From positions 2,418,001 to 2,482,000 of the forward strand of contig OY756970.1 in assembly GCA_963580455.1 (NCBI GenBank): a stretch of 64,000 nt of DNA. Direction: 5' to 3'. Every line of letters starts with the position of its first letter. The first letter of the stretch is position 1. Below the pieces are notes generated by a model. The model was not told the DNA's origin, searched no databases, and was given only the letters and a program-made list of their open reading frames with translations. The translations under genes and the position numbers were made by a program. Origin of the DNA: Euonymus europaeus. Lineage: Eukaryota; Streptophyta; Magnoliopsida; Celastrales; Celastraceae. Of the stretch, positions 12,905-25,450 are shown piece after piece.

Positions 12905-13050
12905 ATTGAAAAGTGTAAGAGCCACCACCAATTGATTATAGCGCAATTGGACACTAAATGTTAGGTCTGCGAATAAGAGAAAAAGGGTAAGGGGGTCTAT
13001 TGAGTGTGGGAAAGGTGCTAGACACCCCATAACTCCCTAATCGGTTGTCT
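12905..13050 (-). mobile_element. Ogre/Tat-like Ty3-gypsy fragment
   Basis: This stretch matches, in opposite orientation, the end of the large LTR at 37975-38110. Both share 'ccaccaattg', 'gcaattgg', 'ggtctgcga' and a 'ggtaag' to 'caccccata/caccccaca' block. On the minus strand it contains 'ttggtggtggctc', similar to the 'tggcgact' word found near the primer site of Tat-lineage elements. No protein domain remains. From 13060 to 15680 I see only AT-rich sequence and a 27-bp direct repeat. Confidence 0.5.
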
Positions 13051-15370
13051 TTTTTTATTTTTCTCTCTTTTTCTTCAAAAAATGTTTTATATGTTCCAAT
13101 TTATTTTAATGAATTTTCCATATGCCAGCAAAATCATTTATTGTCAAATGGGTGGAACAAATTTCATTTATTTGAATGAATAATAAAATCAATTTATTCA
13201 AGTGATAACATAAGTAAAACCTTTTAGACGGAGCTGTATACTTTCAATTCCTCATCCTAATCGGTATTAAATACGATGTCCAAATAAATTGAATCTTTGT
13301 CATTTGTTCCTTTTATTTAAAATTTCTTTTTTTAGATGAGACTTAATTTAAAATGGAACGTTTCGAGAAACCAATACTTTGAAATTCTCTAACGTGATTG
13401 AATGTTTGATAGGTTTCGATATACAAACCTTATCAACTGTGCAATTTGATTCTTTTTCAAAACTTTTAAACATACGCACTAAAATAAATTACGGAATTAA
13501 ATCCTAAGCATGCGTACTAATTTAATTAATATTTACACTACCTTTTACTATTTTTACTACACTATTACAAATTTGGGCCAAATATCTAAAAAGAAAATAC
13601 AACTCAAATCTAATACAAAAATACCCCCATACAAGTCTAAAAACCCAAATATTATAAATGCTTAATAAAACTACCCAAAAGTCCAATTACAAATATAATT
13701 TGAAGACACATGCCTCATAAATTATCTAGAAGCCCCAATACAATGATATTAATCTGGCCCAAATCCAATACACCAAACCAAAGCCCAAATAATAACAAAA
13801 TCACCGGTCCATTAGCAACTACTAAAATCAGCCTATCTAGTATGTACATAAGTCCCCACTGGACCCAAAATGAAAGACATCCGGCCCATATTAACAACAA
13901 ACGTCCAGCCCCTTACCAAAAAGAATGCACGGTCCATAGATGAGCACTATTGACACCCGACAAATTTCCTGATTCACCCATTATATTAAAACTCCATCAA
14001 AAATATATGTTTCTGTGTTCACCTCTTATTACAGTTTTTTTTTTTAAAATTGCACAGGTCACTCCTTTACTCCATTAACAGTCTGCAACACAGATATATT
14101 AAAACTGTAATGTAAAACAGAGTACTTCAAAATGAAGATACATAAAATACTAGACAAACAAAATAATATAATATGAGGCCCCAATGTTGGGCCGAAAATG
14201 ACAACCATATCACATTTTTAGCCCAAAACTTATGTACTTTGAGCTAAATCCATATTAAAATTGAGAATCGAAAATTAAAAATGGGATATCTTTATATGGT
14301 CATAATACTAAATGAATCTTGATTATTAATATCTATATATAAAATTTAGGCCTTAAAAATGCTTCACAACGAGCCACCTAGGATATTGAGTAAGAGTGTA
14401 ATTGCGAATTATCTATCCATTTTATTTTTAATTTAATTAAATTATATATTGTCTTTCTTCTTGATGACGTGACGCATCTCGGGTCGGGTTGTTACACAGG
14501 CTGCCTAAGCCTGATGTAACTTCAGACTTAGGCTCGGTTTGACCGTTGGACCTGAGCTCACAGGCCAAATGGTGAGACTTGTACTTTTGATGAGACTGTC
14601 GTCAGAATATATAGTTATTGACGATTCAATGTTAGGTACCACACCAAGTTCGCTGACGAACTTTCTAATCTAAATTAAACGAGCTCTCTAGTTACTTCTA
14701 AAGTTGCTATATATTCTGCTTTCATGGTTGAATCGGTCTTTGTGAGTTGCTTGGAACTCTTCCAAGTTACGACTCGATTATTAAAGGATATGATATTTTA
14801 TGTGGTTAGGTTTAGTTTATTTGTTCTCTAATAGGAACCTACAAGTTTTCTTTAATCTGAATTATTATTATCCAATTAATAATTTTATGACTAGAAACAT
14901 TGATGGTCATAGTACTAAATGAATCTTGGTTATTCAACCTCAGCTATTGAACTCAAGTCCCACTTAACTAATGATCAATGAACATTTATCAGAAACACAT
15001 ATATTATCACATGTATATATTAAAGATGTGCACTGATCTATATAATTCCTTGTACTATGTACCCTAAAAAGACAATCTAAACACTAGCTTTCTGGACATA
15101 CTACTAACGAGAATCACATACATTTGAGTGGGAGAATCTCATACTTGTTGAGGAAAAAAAAACATATTTTTAACTATATTCAAAAAGATTAATAAAACCC
15201 AACAGTACTTCAAAGATACATAAAAGTAGATAACCAATTACACTTTGAGGGGATATAATTTTTTTCAATTATGATAATATTACATTGAAGTAGTATAATA
15301 TAGAAAAATGAACGACATTAATTTTATGAAAACCACTTAAAAAATAATATTGCAGACAATATATTCTCCA

Positions 15371-15462
15371 GGTGGACCAGACCTTATTCATCACGATATT
15401 CCTCCTTCTTTTATTAGCAGAGGTAGTTTGGGTGGACCAGACCCTATTCATCATGATATTCA
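15371..15462 (+). repeat. direct repeat of 27 bp
   Basis: The word 'ggtggaccagacc' followed by 'tattcatca' and 'gatattc' occurs at 15371 and 15433, 62 bp apart. The significance is unknown. Confidence 0.7.
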
Positions 15463-15684
15463 ACATGATTAGATTAAATATAATTATCTTGTATTAGTCT
15501 TTTGATCTTTTGTTGAGCTTGAATAGAATAAATGAGGTTTTTATTGAGATGATATTTATTTTAAAAAAAAGAAACAAATGAGGTGTTATTACAAAATCAT
15601 TGAGATCACTAGCTAGTTATGGATGAAATTGAGTCAAATGGAGAGATACCCCAAAAATCATAAGCTTCTTGGACTACAAAAATC

Positions 15685-16055
15685 TGCAAATGAGGCTTGT
15701 AGCAATGGATTGTATTCTCAAAATTGGTTATTTTGGTAGCTCCATTGATGTTATGCTCAATGTAAGGACAGTAAAGAAGCTTGCGGAGCTACAAAGATAA
15801 AAACCGCGATGGAATTTGACTGAGTTAAGTAGGTTTCAAACTTTCAATGACAGGATAAAGAAGTTTGTACAGGGACATCTCCATTTACAAGATGTGCAGC
15901 AAGATTTACAGTGCAATTAGAGGTAGGAGAAGAGTTCAAAATTGAATTCGCTAATGCGACGTGTCTGTCACATCAATAACGTAAAAATAATTAAAAATAA
16001 AAATCATCTGTTTGATGTCATGTAGGTGCCACCGGAATATCCCATGAGGGGTTCA
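15685..16055 (+). pseudogene. decayed copy of the NLR-flanking 77-residue repeat
   Basis: It is homologous to the blocks at 25848-26205 and 29010-29350, but decayed. A 9-bp insertion follows 'agcaatgg', a stop (taa) falls within the segment matching QRKKPRRN, and further indels are present. This is the oldest of three copies in the window. It marks the left end of the segmentally duplicated NLR region. Confidence 0.6.
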
Positions 16056-16879
16056 TTTAGCCCAATATATAAAGTACACTACAAGGGACTCTCTAGCCAA
16101 AAAAAAAAAAGTTGGAGGATTTACTTGAATTTTTGTCAAAGTACAAGGGTCATTTTGCATTTATCCTAGATCAAGAGTTCTCAGACCCAAATAATTCACT
16201 TAAAATTGAAACTTGAAAAGAAATTCAAAAGATAAAATTCATATAACTTTTCAAATCAAAACATAGTTTCTATCAATGCTACAATGGATTTCGGCCAAGC
16301 ATCTATTTCCCTAAACTTTTTGAGTTCTAATTCGATAAGATTTTCAAGTTTCGAACAAATTTTGATGTTAGAGCAGCCAAAAGAGTATTGAACAAAAATG
16401 TGATTGACTAAGCTTATGGACTCAACCTTGCATGTAGCCGTTCGCTTATAGCTTCTTAATTGTGACTTTCTATATCAATTCACATAACAGAACTGAGTGT
16501 GTCATCATTGATTTCTGGTTTTCTCCATGCAAGGGCTCTTTGGTGGATGACAGTTACAATTGTTATATTTCTGGGCTGGGTTTTGTCAATTAGAAGAAAT
16601 AGGTTTTGGGCTTTAGTGGTAGTTGTGGTATCCAGAGTCATTAGAAGTTAACATAATAATTAGTGCATAATTATTAGTTAACCAGGTTGCTTAGCTGGTT
16701 GTTCTAGAAGATGGTATTTGTACTAGAATGAGGGAATGCTTTTTGTCTGTTTATGCATTTCCATTCTTAAGGAGCATGCCTTGGATTGTAGGATTATGAA
16801 GAATGTTATTAATGAATGAAACTTGGTTGTTTACTTTGAATTCTCTCTCTTAGGGTTTCTCAAGAACATGGTTTACCCA

Positions 16880-18321
16880 TCTCCATATCGATTTGTGGTG
16901 TTTTGGATGAAATCCATGCTTCATATGAAAATGATAAATTCATCCTTAGAAAAGGTTCAAAGGAATGAAGACTTACAAGATAAAATCGTTTTTCATGAAG
17001 GCGCCTTTTATGTGAAGGGCCGGTTACTTGTTGGGGATGACAAGGGGCTACGTAACAAATTGTTGCATGAGATTCGTGGAACCCCTACTGCCAGACACAC
17101 GGGATTCGCCAAAAGTTTGTAGCGATCCAAACAAACTTTCTATTGGAAGGGCCTACGAAATGATGTCAAATCATATATCAAGCTTTGTAGTATTTGCCAA
17201 ATGACCAAGTACCAAAATACTCTACCACAGGGGCAGCTACAATTGCTCCAAATTCCCGAGTTCTCTTGGACGGATATTAGTATGAATTTCATCGAGGGTC
17301 TTCCTAACTCCAAATGTAAATCAGTAATTTTGACGGTGGTTGATCATTTGACAAAATGTGCTCATTTTATGGACTCCAACATCCTTACACAGCGGCAAGG
17401 GTAGCACAAATATTCATGGAGTCAAATTTTAAACTACATGGCATGCCCACTAGTATAGTCACCGATCGTGATGTCTGCACAAGTAAATTTTGGAACGAAC
17501 TTTTCAATATACACGGTACGACATTGAACTATAGTAGTTTTTAACATCCACAAAGTGATGGGAAAACTAAGGCGGTGAATAAGGCTGTGGAGCGGTACTT
17601 GCAACATTTTGCTTTTACTCATCCCAAGGAATGGTATAAGTGGCTACTTTTAGAGGAGTATTGTTATAATACCACCACCCATATGAGTACTAAGATGAGT
17701 TCTTTCAAGGCTGTCTATGGACATCCACCTCCCAAGTTGAGTGATTATATACAAGGAATGACAACCTTGGAAGTGGTTGAGAAAGAATTGCAAAATAATG
17801 AGAATATATTGGTTACCTTGAGGCATAATCTTCAAAAAACTCAAGCTTCCATGAAGTTTTTTGCGAACAAGAAGAGGACACATTGTGAGTACCAAGTAGA
17901 TGATTGGGTTTATCTTCAGTTGCAGCCATATAGATAAATTTCAGTCTTTCAAAGAAAAATTTGAAGCTGGCTCCTCGATTTTACGGCTCTTTTTTAGTTC
18001 ATGAAGAGAATTGGCTCTGTCGCTTATGAGTTTGTATTCCCTGATTCTTCTCTAATCCATCCAGTAGTGCATATCTCACAGATGAAAAAAGCTATTGGTC
18101 AAGGTGACCACTCTCTGCCAACTTTTCCTCCAGTGAATATGGATGGACGTCTTGTTGTGGCACCCCAGAAGCTACTCAAACATCGGCTCACCCCTTGTGG
18201 CAAGTACCCAATTGTGGAGGTATTGGTTTAATGGTTAGGCCAGAAGGAAGAGGATGCCACTTGCTTCACCTATACCAAATTACTTGAAGATTTTCTTGAC
18301 CTTGTGGGCAAGGTCCACTAG
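16880..18321 (+). pseudogene. Ty3/gypsy pol remnant: integrase and C-terminal domain
   Basis: In pieces one can read the HHCC zinc region (LLHEIRG, RHTGF, KLCSICQM), the integrase core (WTDISMNFIEGLP, VTDRDVCTSKFW), and the GPY-type tail (LIHPVVHISQMKK). Frame changes and stops occur near 17120, 17402, 17541, 17935 and 18229. The glutamate of the catalytic D,D,E triad appears as lysine (SDGKTK). Gag, protease and reverse transcriptase are gone. It is a non-functional chromovirus-like fragment. Confidence 0.85.
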
Positions 18322-18570
18322 AAGAGATACTCATTTTTTTTGATAAAAAGAAAAGATACTCTGTCATGACTGATTTCTGGTTTTCTCCATATAAGGGCTC
18401 TTTGGTGGATGACAATTACAATTGTTATATTTTTCAACAGGGTTTTGCCAACTAAACACAATAGGTGTTGGGATTTAGTGGTAGTTGTGGGATCTAGAGT
18501 CATAGTAGTTAACATAATAACTAGTGCATAATTATTAGTTAACTAGGTTGCTTAGCTGGTTGTTCCAAAA

Positions 18571-20102
18571 GGGATGGGGGTGTTGTAGTTACCAAGAGTT
18601 TTTAAAATCTCAACCTTACATCTCATCTAATGGACCGTATTAAAAGGCTATGTTTACATCTCAGCAATACAATTAAGCTCCATTCTCTTCCTTCTCTCCC
18701 GTCTTCTCATTCTCTCTCTTCATAACCCCCAAACTAGTCGATTAACCATGTATTCTCCGCCTCGTTCAAGAGCATTTGGATCTGCTGGAGCTCCCCTCTC
18801 AATCTTTTATCGTTTAGGTGGTTAACTGAGAGGAAATTTTAAATAATTATGGAAAATAGAGTTTCAGAGAACAGAGTTTGCTCTTCCAAGTTTGTTGATG
18901 AGAGCCGCGATGTGTGGAGCTGTAAGGACTCCGATTCTTCATTTGCCTATCATCTTATTGTATTGGTTCATGGAATCGTTAGATGGTTTATTTAATTTTG
19001 TGTGTTTTTTTAATCTATCTCCTTCCATTAGGGATTGAGTCGGTTTGCTATAATTGATTTGGTGATAGTTAATGGACTATTTTTCATTTTTCTCTTTGAC
19101 TGGTTAAATTGTTTTCCTGCTCCGATAGTTGAATGAGACATTAACTTTGTTATCAGAGCTATTAACTTTGGGGGTTTTATTAGTGTCCAATTTGGCCAAA
19201 AGATTGGATGTTGTACAATCCATTTCATAGTACGACACGTGGCTGTTGACTTGGTTAACATTTATAAATAAATTTTATTTATTTTTTCAAAATTTTATTA
19301 TGAGAAGGATATGACAAAAATAGGTATAAAGTTTAAACTTATTACTAACAAAAAACTTGAGATGAAAATATTTTTTTTTTAATTTTTTCCATTCTTTTAT
19401 TGATGGATTATTTACAAAAATTTTATTTTGTTGACGGATTACCGATGATTTTTCTTTTGCCGACGGATTATCGATGAAAAAATCCATTGGTGATTACTAA
19501 CGAATTTTTTTCCCGACCGGTGTTTAGATTACCTATGACGGTTTTAACGATGAAAATTTTCAATTGGTAATCAATATTATCGATGGATTTTTAGGATCAC
19601 CGAGAAAAAAATATGCTATAATTCGTGAAGTTTTTGTTCTTGTAGTGAGATTAACGTAGTCAAATTATTAGTTGGGCAAGATAGACATTTATGCATTTTT
19701 TTAATGGTGGAGATTAGAATATTTAATCTAATGGTAGATAGGGGACAGTGCCGTATATCTTGAACAAGTATATGTCTTGAAAATATTAATTAGGGGTAAG
19801 CTGGATATTTAGTGTGCAGTGACATGTGTATTGTAATTTTATTTTATTTTAAATGTTATTTTTTTCAATGGTGGAGTTTATACCATTTAATCTAATGATA
19901 AGAATGTGAATTGTTTTTGTACAGTTATTTTACTAGCCTGTTTTGTAGTTCGGCCCTAACTTTGGTGCCTCATAAGAAATTGGATTCTTGTACTGACTCT
20001 ATGCCAAGCCCTACTTTTAATATGGTCCATTAGATGAGATGTAAGGTTGAGATTTTAAAAGCTATTGGTAACTGCAACCAGTAACTACAGCGCCCCCATC
20101 CC
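18571..20102. mobile_element. TIR transposon nested in the retrotransposon 3' LTR
   Basis: It begins 'gggatggggg' and ends 'ccccatccc'. The terminal inverted repeats run about 80 bp and include 'aatctcaaccttacatctca' in both orientations; the right one has an extra 12-bp piece. The flanks are TTCCAAAA and TTCACGAA; the empty site in the other LTR reads TTCTAGAA (16702-16709). This fits a decayed 8-bp duplication of hAT type. There is no transposase. A CACTA terminus lies inside. Confidence 0.75.
19265..19647 (+). mobile_element. CACTA transposon right-end fragment
   Basis: It ends in 'gttcttgtagtg', the complement of the CACTACAAGAA terminus of plant CACTA elements. It is preceded by repeated 'gacggattaycgatga' words typical of subterminal repeats. 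No left terminus is found. A related, more decayed fragment lies at 38930-39305. Confidence 0.65.
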
Positions 20103-20419
20103 TTCACGAAGATGGTATTGGTACCAGAATGAGGGAATGTTTTTTATCTGTTTATGCATTTCCATTGTTAAGGGGCATTCCCTGGATGGTAGGATTATGA
20201 AGAATACTATTAATGGATGAAACTTGGTTATTTACTTTGATTTCTCTTTCTTAGGGTTTCTCAAGAACAGGGTTTATCACCTCTAGCGGCTTGTGGAATC
20301 ACCCTCTTCTTTAATGTCAACTGCATTTCTCTGGCATCAAATCTCATTTTCAAGTTTGCACCTGACAGAGTGACACATAAGAAAATGTCCAATTTTTCTC
20401 ACATGATCAACGACGATTG

Positions 20420-20911
20420 TGTTAGCAACCTCTTGCCAATTTCTGTTACCAGTCTGGATCAATCAAGCAATTAGGGTTGAGACCCCTGTTCTTGGTATAA
20501 CCCCAGTATAGAGAGAAAAGACTATAAAGCTACAGAATGTAAAATATTACTTTTTCATCATCCATGCCCATTGTGGTAGGAGGCCTGGACTATATCAAGG
20601 AACACGCCTCCCTGACGTCCATAACAACCTCAGTCCTACAGGTACCACTAACATGCAACGCAAGCCTGGCCAAAAAGAAACTTTCTTGCTAAACAAGTAA
20701 TAACAAACTACCATAATAACCAAATAAATCTTAACATAACAAGATCCGGCCTCTAACAATCAGGCCCAAAACAGAGTTATTGCAAACAGCCCGCTGTTTC
20801 TATTCAAAAGCTCTTGCCGCTCCTTCTTCCTCAAATGCTTAATGCGTGATATTAAACTGCATCACAAGAAACCGAACGTCACAGCAAGGTGATACCAATT
20901 TAATCATGACA
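20420..20911. mobile_element. solo LTR, 492 bp
   Basis: It starts TGTTAGC and ends CATGACA and is flanked by the exact 5-bp duplication GATTG (20415-20419 and 20912-20916). The related locus at 30813-30870 lacks it. No internal coding region is present. After it, from 21000 to 22570, the sequence matches the upstream region of NLR-C with local indels, including an extra piece of about 225 bp near 22086-22310. Confidence 0.75.
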
Positions 20912-22570
20912 GATTGGTTCAAGAGGACAATATTGATTTATGCTCATAAAGTTGTATTTATAGAAATGCATTTTTTTTTGGTTGATAATTGAAATCAGAG
21001 ACAGCATTGATTCCCTTAAAAATTTTGAAAAATTATATTCATATTTTGCACCACGGCTTCCATTATTTTATGATCGTCTAAACCAGATCTGGTGAGCTAA
21101 CAGCTGCCGTTGCTATTTCTAAGTCGCTCTCGACTATTGCCCCTTGAAAACCAGAGCTTCCTTCCATGGTAGTACCAGTATCGATTTTCTTTTTCTCGCA
21201 CTATTCTTCTAAGCTCTTCGTGGTTAGTTGGTTAGTTTTGTTGTTTGAATAGTGTACGTTAAAAAGGATTTTGGTAAGATTAATTCCACAAAGAAGACTA
21301 GGGATTCCTTTTCTCGTCACTACTCTAATGTATGTGTGCGCGCGCTTCTTGAGCTAGTAAGAAACCAATCAATTCGCAAAACAAATTGGAAGAAACCAAT
21401 CAATTGGAAGAGTTTAGAGTATTGGACGTTTGATAAATAAATAAATAAATGTTCCATGCACCTTGTCAACGTTGTTATTCCAGAGAGACACTTTGGACAT
21501 GTGTGTGCTGAAAGCAACTTTGTGCCAATCTGTTGGGCATAGGGTAGATGCTGCTTTCATGAATCACCAACCCAAACAAACGATTAGGCAAAGATGAACA
21601 TGTTTAGAAAACTAAGCAATAATGCAACTTAACTTGTTATTTAAATAGCGTTGATCATTGACTGGCTTTAGGGTCACATTATCTTGATAAGCTTGTTTAA
21701 AATGAGATTATGACAGCCTCCACCAACAAAGCACAGTTAATCACTACGAAACTTCCTGCACTCTCAGCCTTTAGGGAAAAAGAACCTTAAATGTCCTCTT
21801 CACCCCACATATATTAATGGAAATTGAAGACTTTTGACATGTAAAAAAACAATTGTATACCCAAGTTTTTGTTAAGACTCAGATGAAAACAAAGAAGCAG
21901 ATAACACCGAAAAGATAAAAGCAAAGAAATCAGGACAGAAACAAGAGAATATTGAAATGTGATCAATGCTTACCCTATCATTCATTTTAATTATATATAT
22001 ATATAAAGACCATATCACGGTTTGATGCAAAATACAAACCCCCAACTTGGGTTTAGGGGAGGCTGTACGAAATAATTTAAGTGATTGGGTCTTGCTCGAC
22101 ATCTTATAAGGGGTTGAGAGGGGTTGAAAGAGATTCATGAACCTCTTCGAAACCATCAAAATGAGACGTTCAAATTTAAAATATTAAAAATGGTTTATAG
22201 GGGTTAGGAAGAGGTCGCAAACTCTTTTAAAACCATTCATAATTTTTGCCAAATAAAGATTGGGAGGGTTCATTATCAACCCTACCCGCCCCAACTACTA
22301 ATTTATAAAATGCCAAGAAAGGCCTAAAAGTTTCCCCCGAACCAACTCTCCCAACAACCTAGCCTCCTCCCTTGCAGGATACCACTTCCATTTTCAAACC
22401 TCCTCCTCCCAAATCTTCCTTTCGTCCTCCCACCCTTCAAGAGCACCCTGAGTTGAATAGCATTTTCATTGAGAAAAAAACAAAATTTAAAGGCTTTCTT
22501 CTTATTACTTCCTTAACTGAAAGAAATTCCGATGAGGAGCTTTGAAGTACTGGATAAATAAGCGTATAGC

Positions 22571-25450
22571 ATGGCGGAGACTATTGTCAATCTCGTTATT
22601 GACAAGTTGGTGTCATTGCTAGCCAATGAATTGGCGCTGCCACGAGGCGTCCATGCAGAAGCTGCGAATCTCAAAGCTGAGCTGGAGACCATTGAAGCAT
22701 TCCTCAGAGATGCAGATATGAAGGCAGATAAAGAAAATGTCAGTGAAGGAGTGAAAATGTGGGTCAAAGAAGTTAGGGATGTGGCTTTCTTGATTGAAGA
22801 TGTCCTGGATGAATACGCCCTTCATGTTGCAAAACGCCACGATACGAATGAATTCTCGGCTTGCCTGCACAGAATTTCTTGGAAACTGAAAAACTCAAGG
22901 GTGTGCCGCAAGGTGGCCTCTAAGTTTAATGATATCAAGAATAGGATTCATGAGTTCAAGGAAAGAAGTGAACGATACGGATTCAATTCCATAGAGCAAG
23001 GCGGATCGAGCAATGGTGCTAGGATGAGTTCCTGGTATGACCCGCGACTGCGATCACTTTTCATTGAGGAAGCTGAAGTTGTAGGAATTGAGTCTCCAAG
23101 AAGTGAGTTGACAGAAAAATTATTAAAAGGAGCTTCGAGACGTACAGTTATATCAGTCGTTGGCATGGGAGGCATTGGCAAGACCACTCTTGTGAAAAAA
23201 GTTTATGACAACCAGGCTGTGATAGAATACTTTAATTCTCATGCTTGGATCACAGTGTCGCAATCATATTCAATAGAGGAGTTGCTGCGAGCTTTGGTAA
23301 GGCAATTCCTCCAGGAGAAGAGAGAGGGTGCCCCCTCCGAAATTCAGATAATGAACAGAGACTCTCTGGTTGGCTTTCTGAGAGAATATTTACAACAAAA
23401 AAAATATGTTGTTGTTTTTGATGATGTCTGGAAGACAGAATTTTGGGGAGACATAGAACATGCTTTCCCAGAAAACAACACAGGTAGTAGGGTAATGCTC
23501 ACAACACGTATCACTGATGTTGCTGAATTTTGCAAATTTCATTCGTTGGTTCATGTGCATGAGCTGCAACCTCTACCTAGAGATAATGCCTTTGAACTTT
23601 TATGTAACAAGGCATTCCAATTTGAAGATCACCAACAATGCCCTCCTGAATTGACTGAATTTGCCACATACATCGTTGAAAAATGTGAAGGTTTACCTCT
23701 TGCAATTGTCGCTATTGGTGGGGTTCTATCATCTAAAGGAAAGGACATATCCCAATGGCAGAACTTGTGCAGTACCCTCAGAGCAGAGCTAGAAAGCAAT
23801 CCCCAACTTGTAGGTATCGGAAAAATTCTTTCTTTCAGTTATTATGATCTGCCTTACTTTCTCAAGTCTTGCTTCTTGTTTCTTGGTATGTTTCCGGAGG
23901 ACCACTTGATAGGTTATAAGAATTTAATCTGGCAGTGGATAGCTGAGGGATTTGTACTTCCAAAAAGGGGAAAGACATTGGAAAATGTTGCAGAGGAGTA
24001 CTTGACCGAACTCAGTAACAGAAATTTGGTTCAAGTCATCCCAGTTAATATGGTGAGGGAGGCTTATGTTGTCCATGTCCACGATTTGAGGCGTGAGACC
24101 ATCCTTTCAAAGATGGAGGAATTGAGTTTTGGTCATACTTTGACGGAAGATATCAATCTTCTTGGAAGCTCTCGGCGCCTATCAATCCAAAACAATGTTG
24201 ATAGTAACATTGTGAGAAAAATCGAGAAATCTCAAATCCGTTCCTTGCTCTTTTTCAGTGTTAATGAATTCAAGACTTCTTTTCTAAGTTCAGTTGTCGC
24301 AAACTTCAAGTTTGTGAAGATGATAGACCTTGAAGGGGCTCCTTTTCAGTCTCTCCCAGAAGAATTTGGAGATCTATTTAACTTGCGATATCTGTGCCTA
24401 AAAAATACAAAACTAAAGGAACTTCCGAAGAGCTTTGCTGGCCTGCAGTATTTAGAGACTCTTGATCTAAGGCACTCGCAAGTGCGCGAGATATTGTTTG
24501 AGCTTAATAGGCTGCAGAAATTGAGGCATCTTCGAATCTATAATGAAGACTACAGTGTAGATTTTAGCATGCCTTCTCTACAAGGATTCAAGATTCATGG
24601 AGGTTATGGGAGTTTACAAGACTTGCAGAGCATAAATTACTTGGAGGCAGATCATGGAAAGAACTTATTGATCGACTTGAGAAAGTTGACCAATTTGAAA
24701 AAGTTGGGCATTACAAAACTGAGAAGGGAAAACGGAGAAGATCTCTGCATTGCTGTTGAGAAAATGCGCCAGCTCGAGTATCTTAATGTAGGTTCGACGA
24801 GTGTCGATGATGTCCTTGACTTACAATTCATCTCATCTCCACCTCAGTCACTTTGGCATCTTACCTTGCGGGGTCCTTTACAAAGATTGCCAGACTGGAT
24901 TCGTGAGCTCCTAAACTTGACCACAATAGTGTTAGATTGGTCAAGGTTAGCAGATGATTCTTTAAAAGTCCTCGAAGATCTTCCAAATTTATCGTCTTTA
25001 TGTCTACGCCAAGCATATGATAAGCAAGAACTGCACTTCAAAGAAGGTGGATTTCAGAAGCTGAAGTTACTAAAACTCTTGGAGTTGAAAGAATTGAAGA
25101 TGCTAATGATATACAAGGGAACATTGCCACTTCTAGAAAAGCTTGACATTGGTTGTTCACAATTGATGGAGGTGCCATCCGGAATTCAATACTTGAGAAT
25201 GCTTGGGAATCTGGAATTGTATGATATGCCCAAAGAATTTATAGAGGCTTTACTACCAAATTGTGGCAAGAATAATTGGATGATTGCACATGTACCAGTC
25301 ATTTGGGTCAACATTAAGCGTCGAGGGAGACTTCATAATTCATACAGTCTTCAGTCTCTGCAGATGTTTGAAATTGCTCCTACTACAAAGCACTCAAGCG
25401 ATCCATCTTCTTGGCCAAAGATTACGAAGGGGCGGACTGGGTTTTGGTGA
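22571..25450 (+). CDS. NLR-A: CC-NBS-LRR disease resistance protein, RPM1-like
   Basis: A single-exon gene of 959 residues, typical of RPM1-like CNL immune receptors that detect pathogen effectors inside the cell. The Rx-type coiled coil (1-130) has the EDVID-type motif FLIEDVLDEY (73-82). The NB-ARC domain has the P-loop GMGGIGKTT (198-206), RNBS-A FNSHAWITVSQSY (221-233), kinase-2 YVVVFDDVW (279-287), RNBS-B GSRVMLTTR (305-313), GLPL (374-377), RNBS-D CFLFLGMFPED (434-444) and a VHD form of MHD (503-505). LRRs follow to about 920, with a short basic tail. The start is at the conserved MAET. One oddity is R507 after VHDL, where NLR-C and most relatives have M. No frame breaks are present, so it is probably functional. 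Confidence 0.97.
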   Translation: MAETIVNLVIDKLVSLLANELALPRGVHAEAANLKAELETIEAFLRDADMKADKENVSEGVKMWVKEVRDVAFLIEDVLDEYALHVAKRHDTNEFSACLHRISWKLKNSRVCRKVASKFNDIKNRIHEFKERSERYGFNSIEQGGSSNGARMSSWYDPRLRSLFIEEAEVVGIESPRSELTEKLLKGASRRTVISVVGMGGIGKTTLVKKVYDNQAVIEYFNSHAWITVSQSYSIEELLRALVRQFLQEKREGAPSEIQIMNRDSLVGFLREYLQQKKYVVVFDDVWKTEFWGDIEHAFPENNTGSRVMLTTRITDVAEFCKFHSLVHVHELQPLPRDNAFELLCNKAFQFEDHQQCPPELTEFATYIVEKCEGLPLAIVAIGGVLSSKGKDISQWQNLCSTLRAELESNPQLVGIGKILSFSYYDLPYFLKSCFLFLGMFPEDHLIGYKNLIWQWIAEGFVLPKRGKTLENVAEEYLTELSNRNLVQVIPVNMVREAYVVHVHDLRRETILSKMEELSFGHTLTEDINLLGSSRRLSIQNNVDSNIVRKIEKSQIRSLLFFSVNEFKTSFLSSVVANFKFVKMIDLEGAPFQSLPEEFGDLFNLRYLCLKNTKLKELPKSFAGLQYLETLDLRHSQVREILFELNRLQKLRHLRIYNEDYSVDFSMPSLQGFKIHGGYGSLQDLQSINYLEADHGKNLLIDLRKLTNLKKLGITKLRRENGEDLCIAVEKMRQLEYLNVGSTSVDDVLDLQFISSPPQSLWHLTLRGPLQRLPDWIRELLNLTTIVLDWSRLADDSLKVLEDLPNLSSLCLRQAYDKQELHFKEGGFQKLKLLKLLELKELKMLMIYKGTLPLLEKLDIGCSQLMEVPSGIQYLRMLGNLELYDMPKEFIEALLPNCGKNNWMIAHVPVIWVNIKRRGRLHNSYSLQSLQMFEIAPTTKHSSDPSSWPKITKGRTGFW

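Larger units (their letters stand above)
16500..20367 (+). mobile_element. truncated Ty3/gypsy LTR retrotransposon
   Basis: The element is bounded by the 5-bp duplication GAGTG at 16495-16499 and 20368-20372, and begins TGTCAT and ends TGACA. The left LTR (16500 to about 16880) is cut short at its 3' end. The right LTR (18362-20367) is full but interrupted at 18571-20102. Only the integrase end of pol remains between them. The sequence outside the element rejoins to match 30660-30800, which confirms the insertion in a duplicated locus. Confidence 0.85.

Noticed and set aside
13949..14496. Possible solo LTR starting TGACACCCGAC and ending GGGTTGTTACA
   Set aside because: No matching target duplication and the terminal similarity is short.
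22513..25041. Several minus-strand frames of 63-84 codons opposite NLR-A, repeated opposite NLR-C
   Set aside because: Antisense shadows of the NLR coding sequence with no domain.
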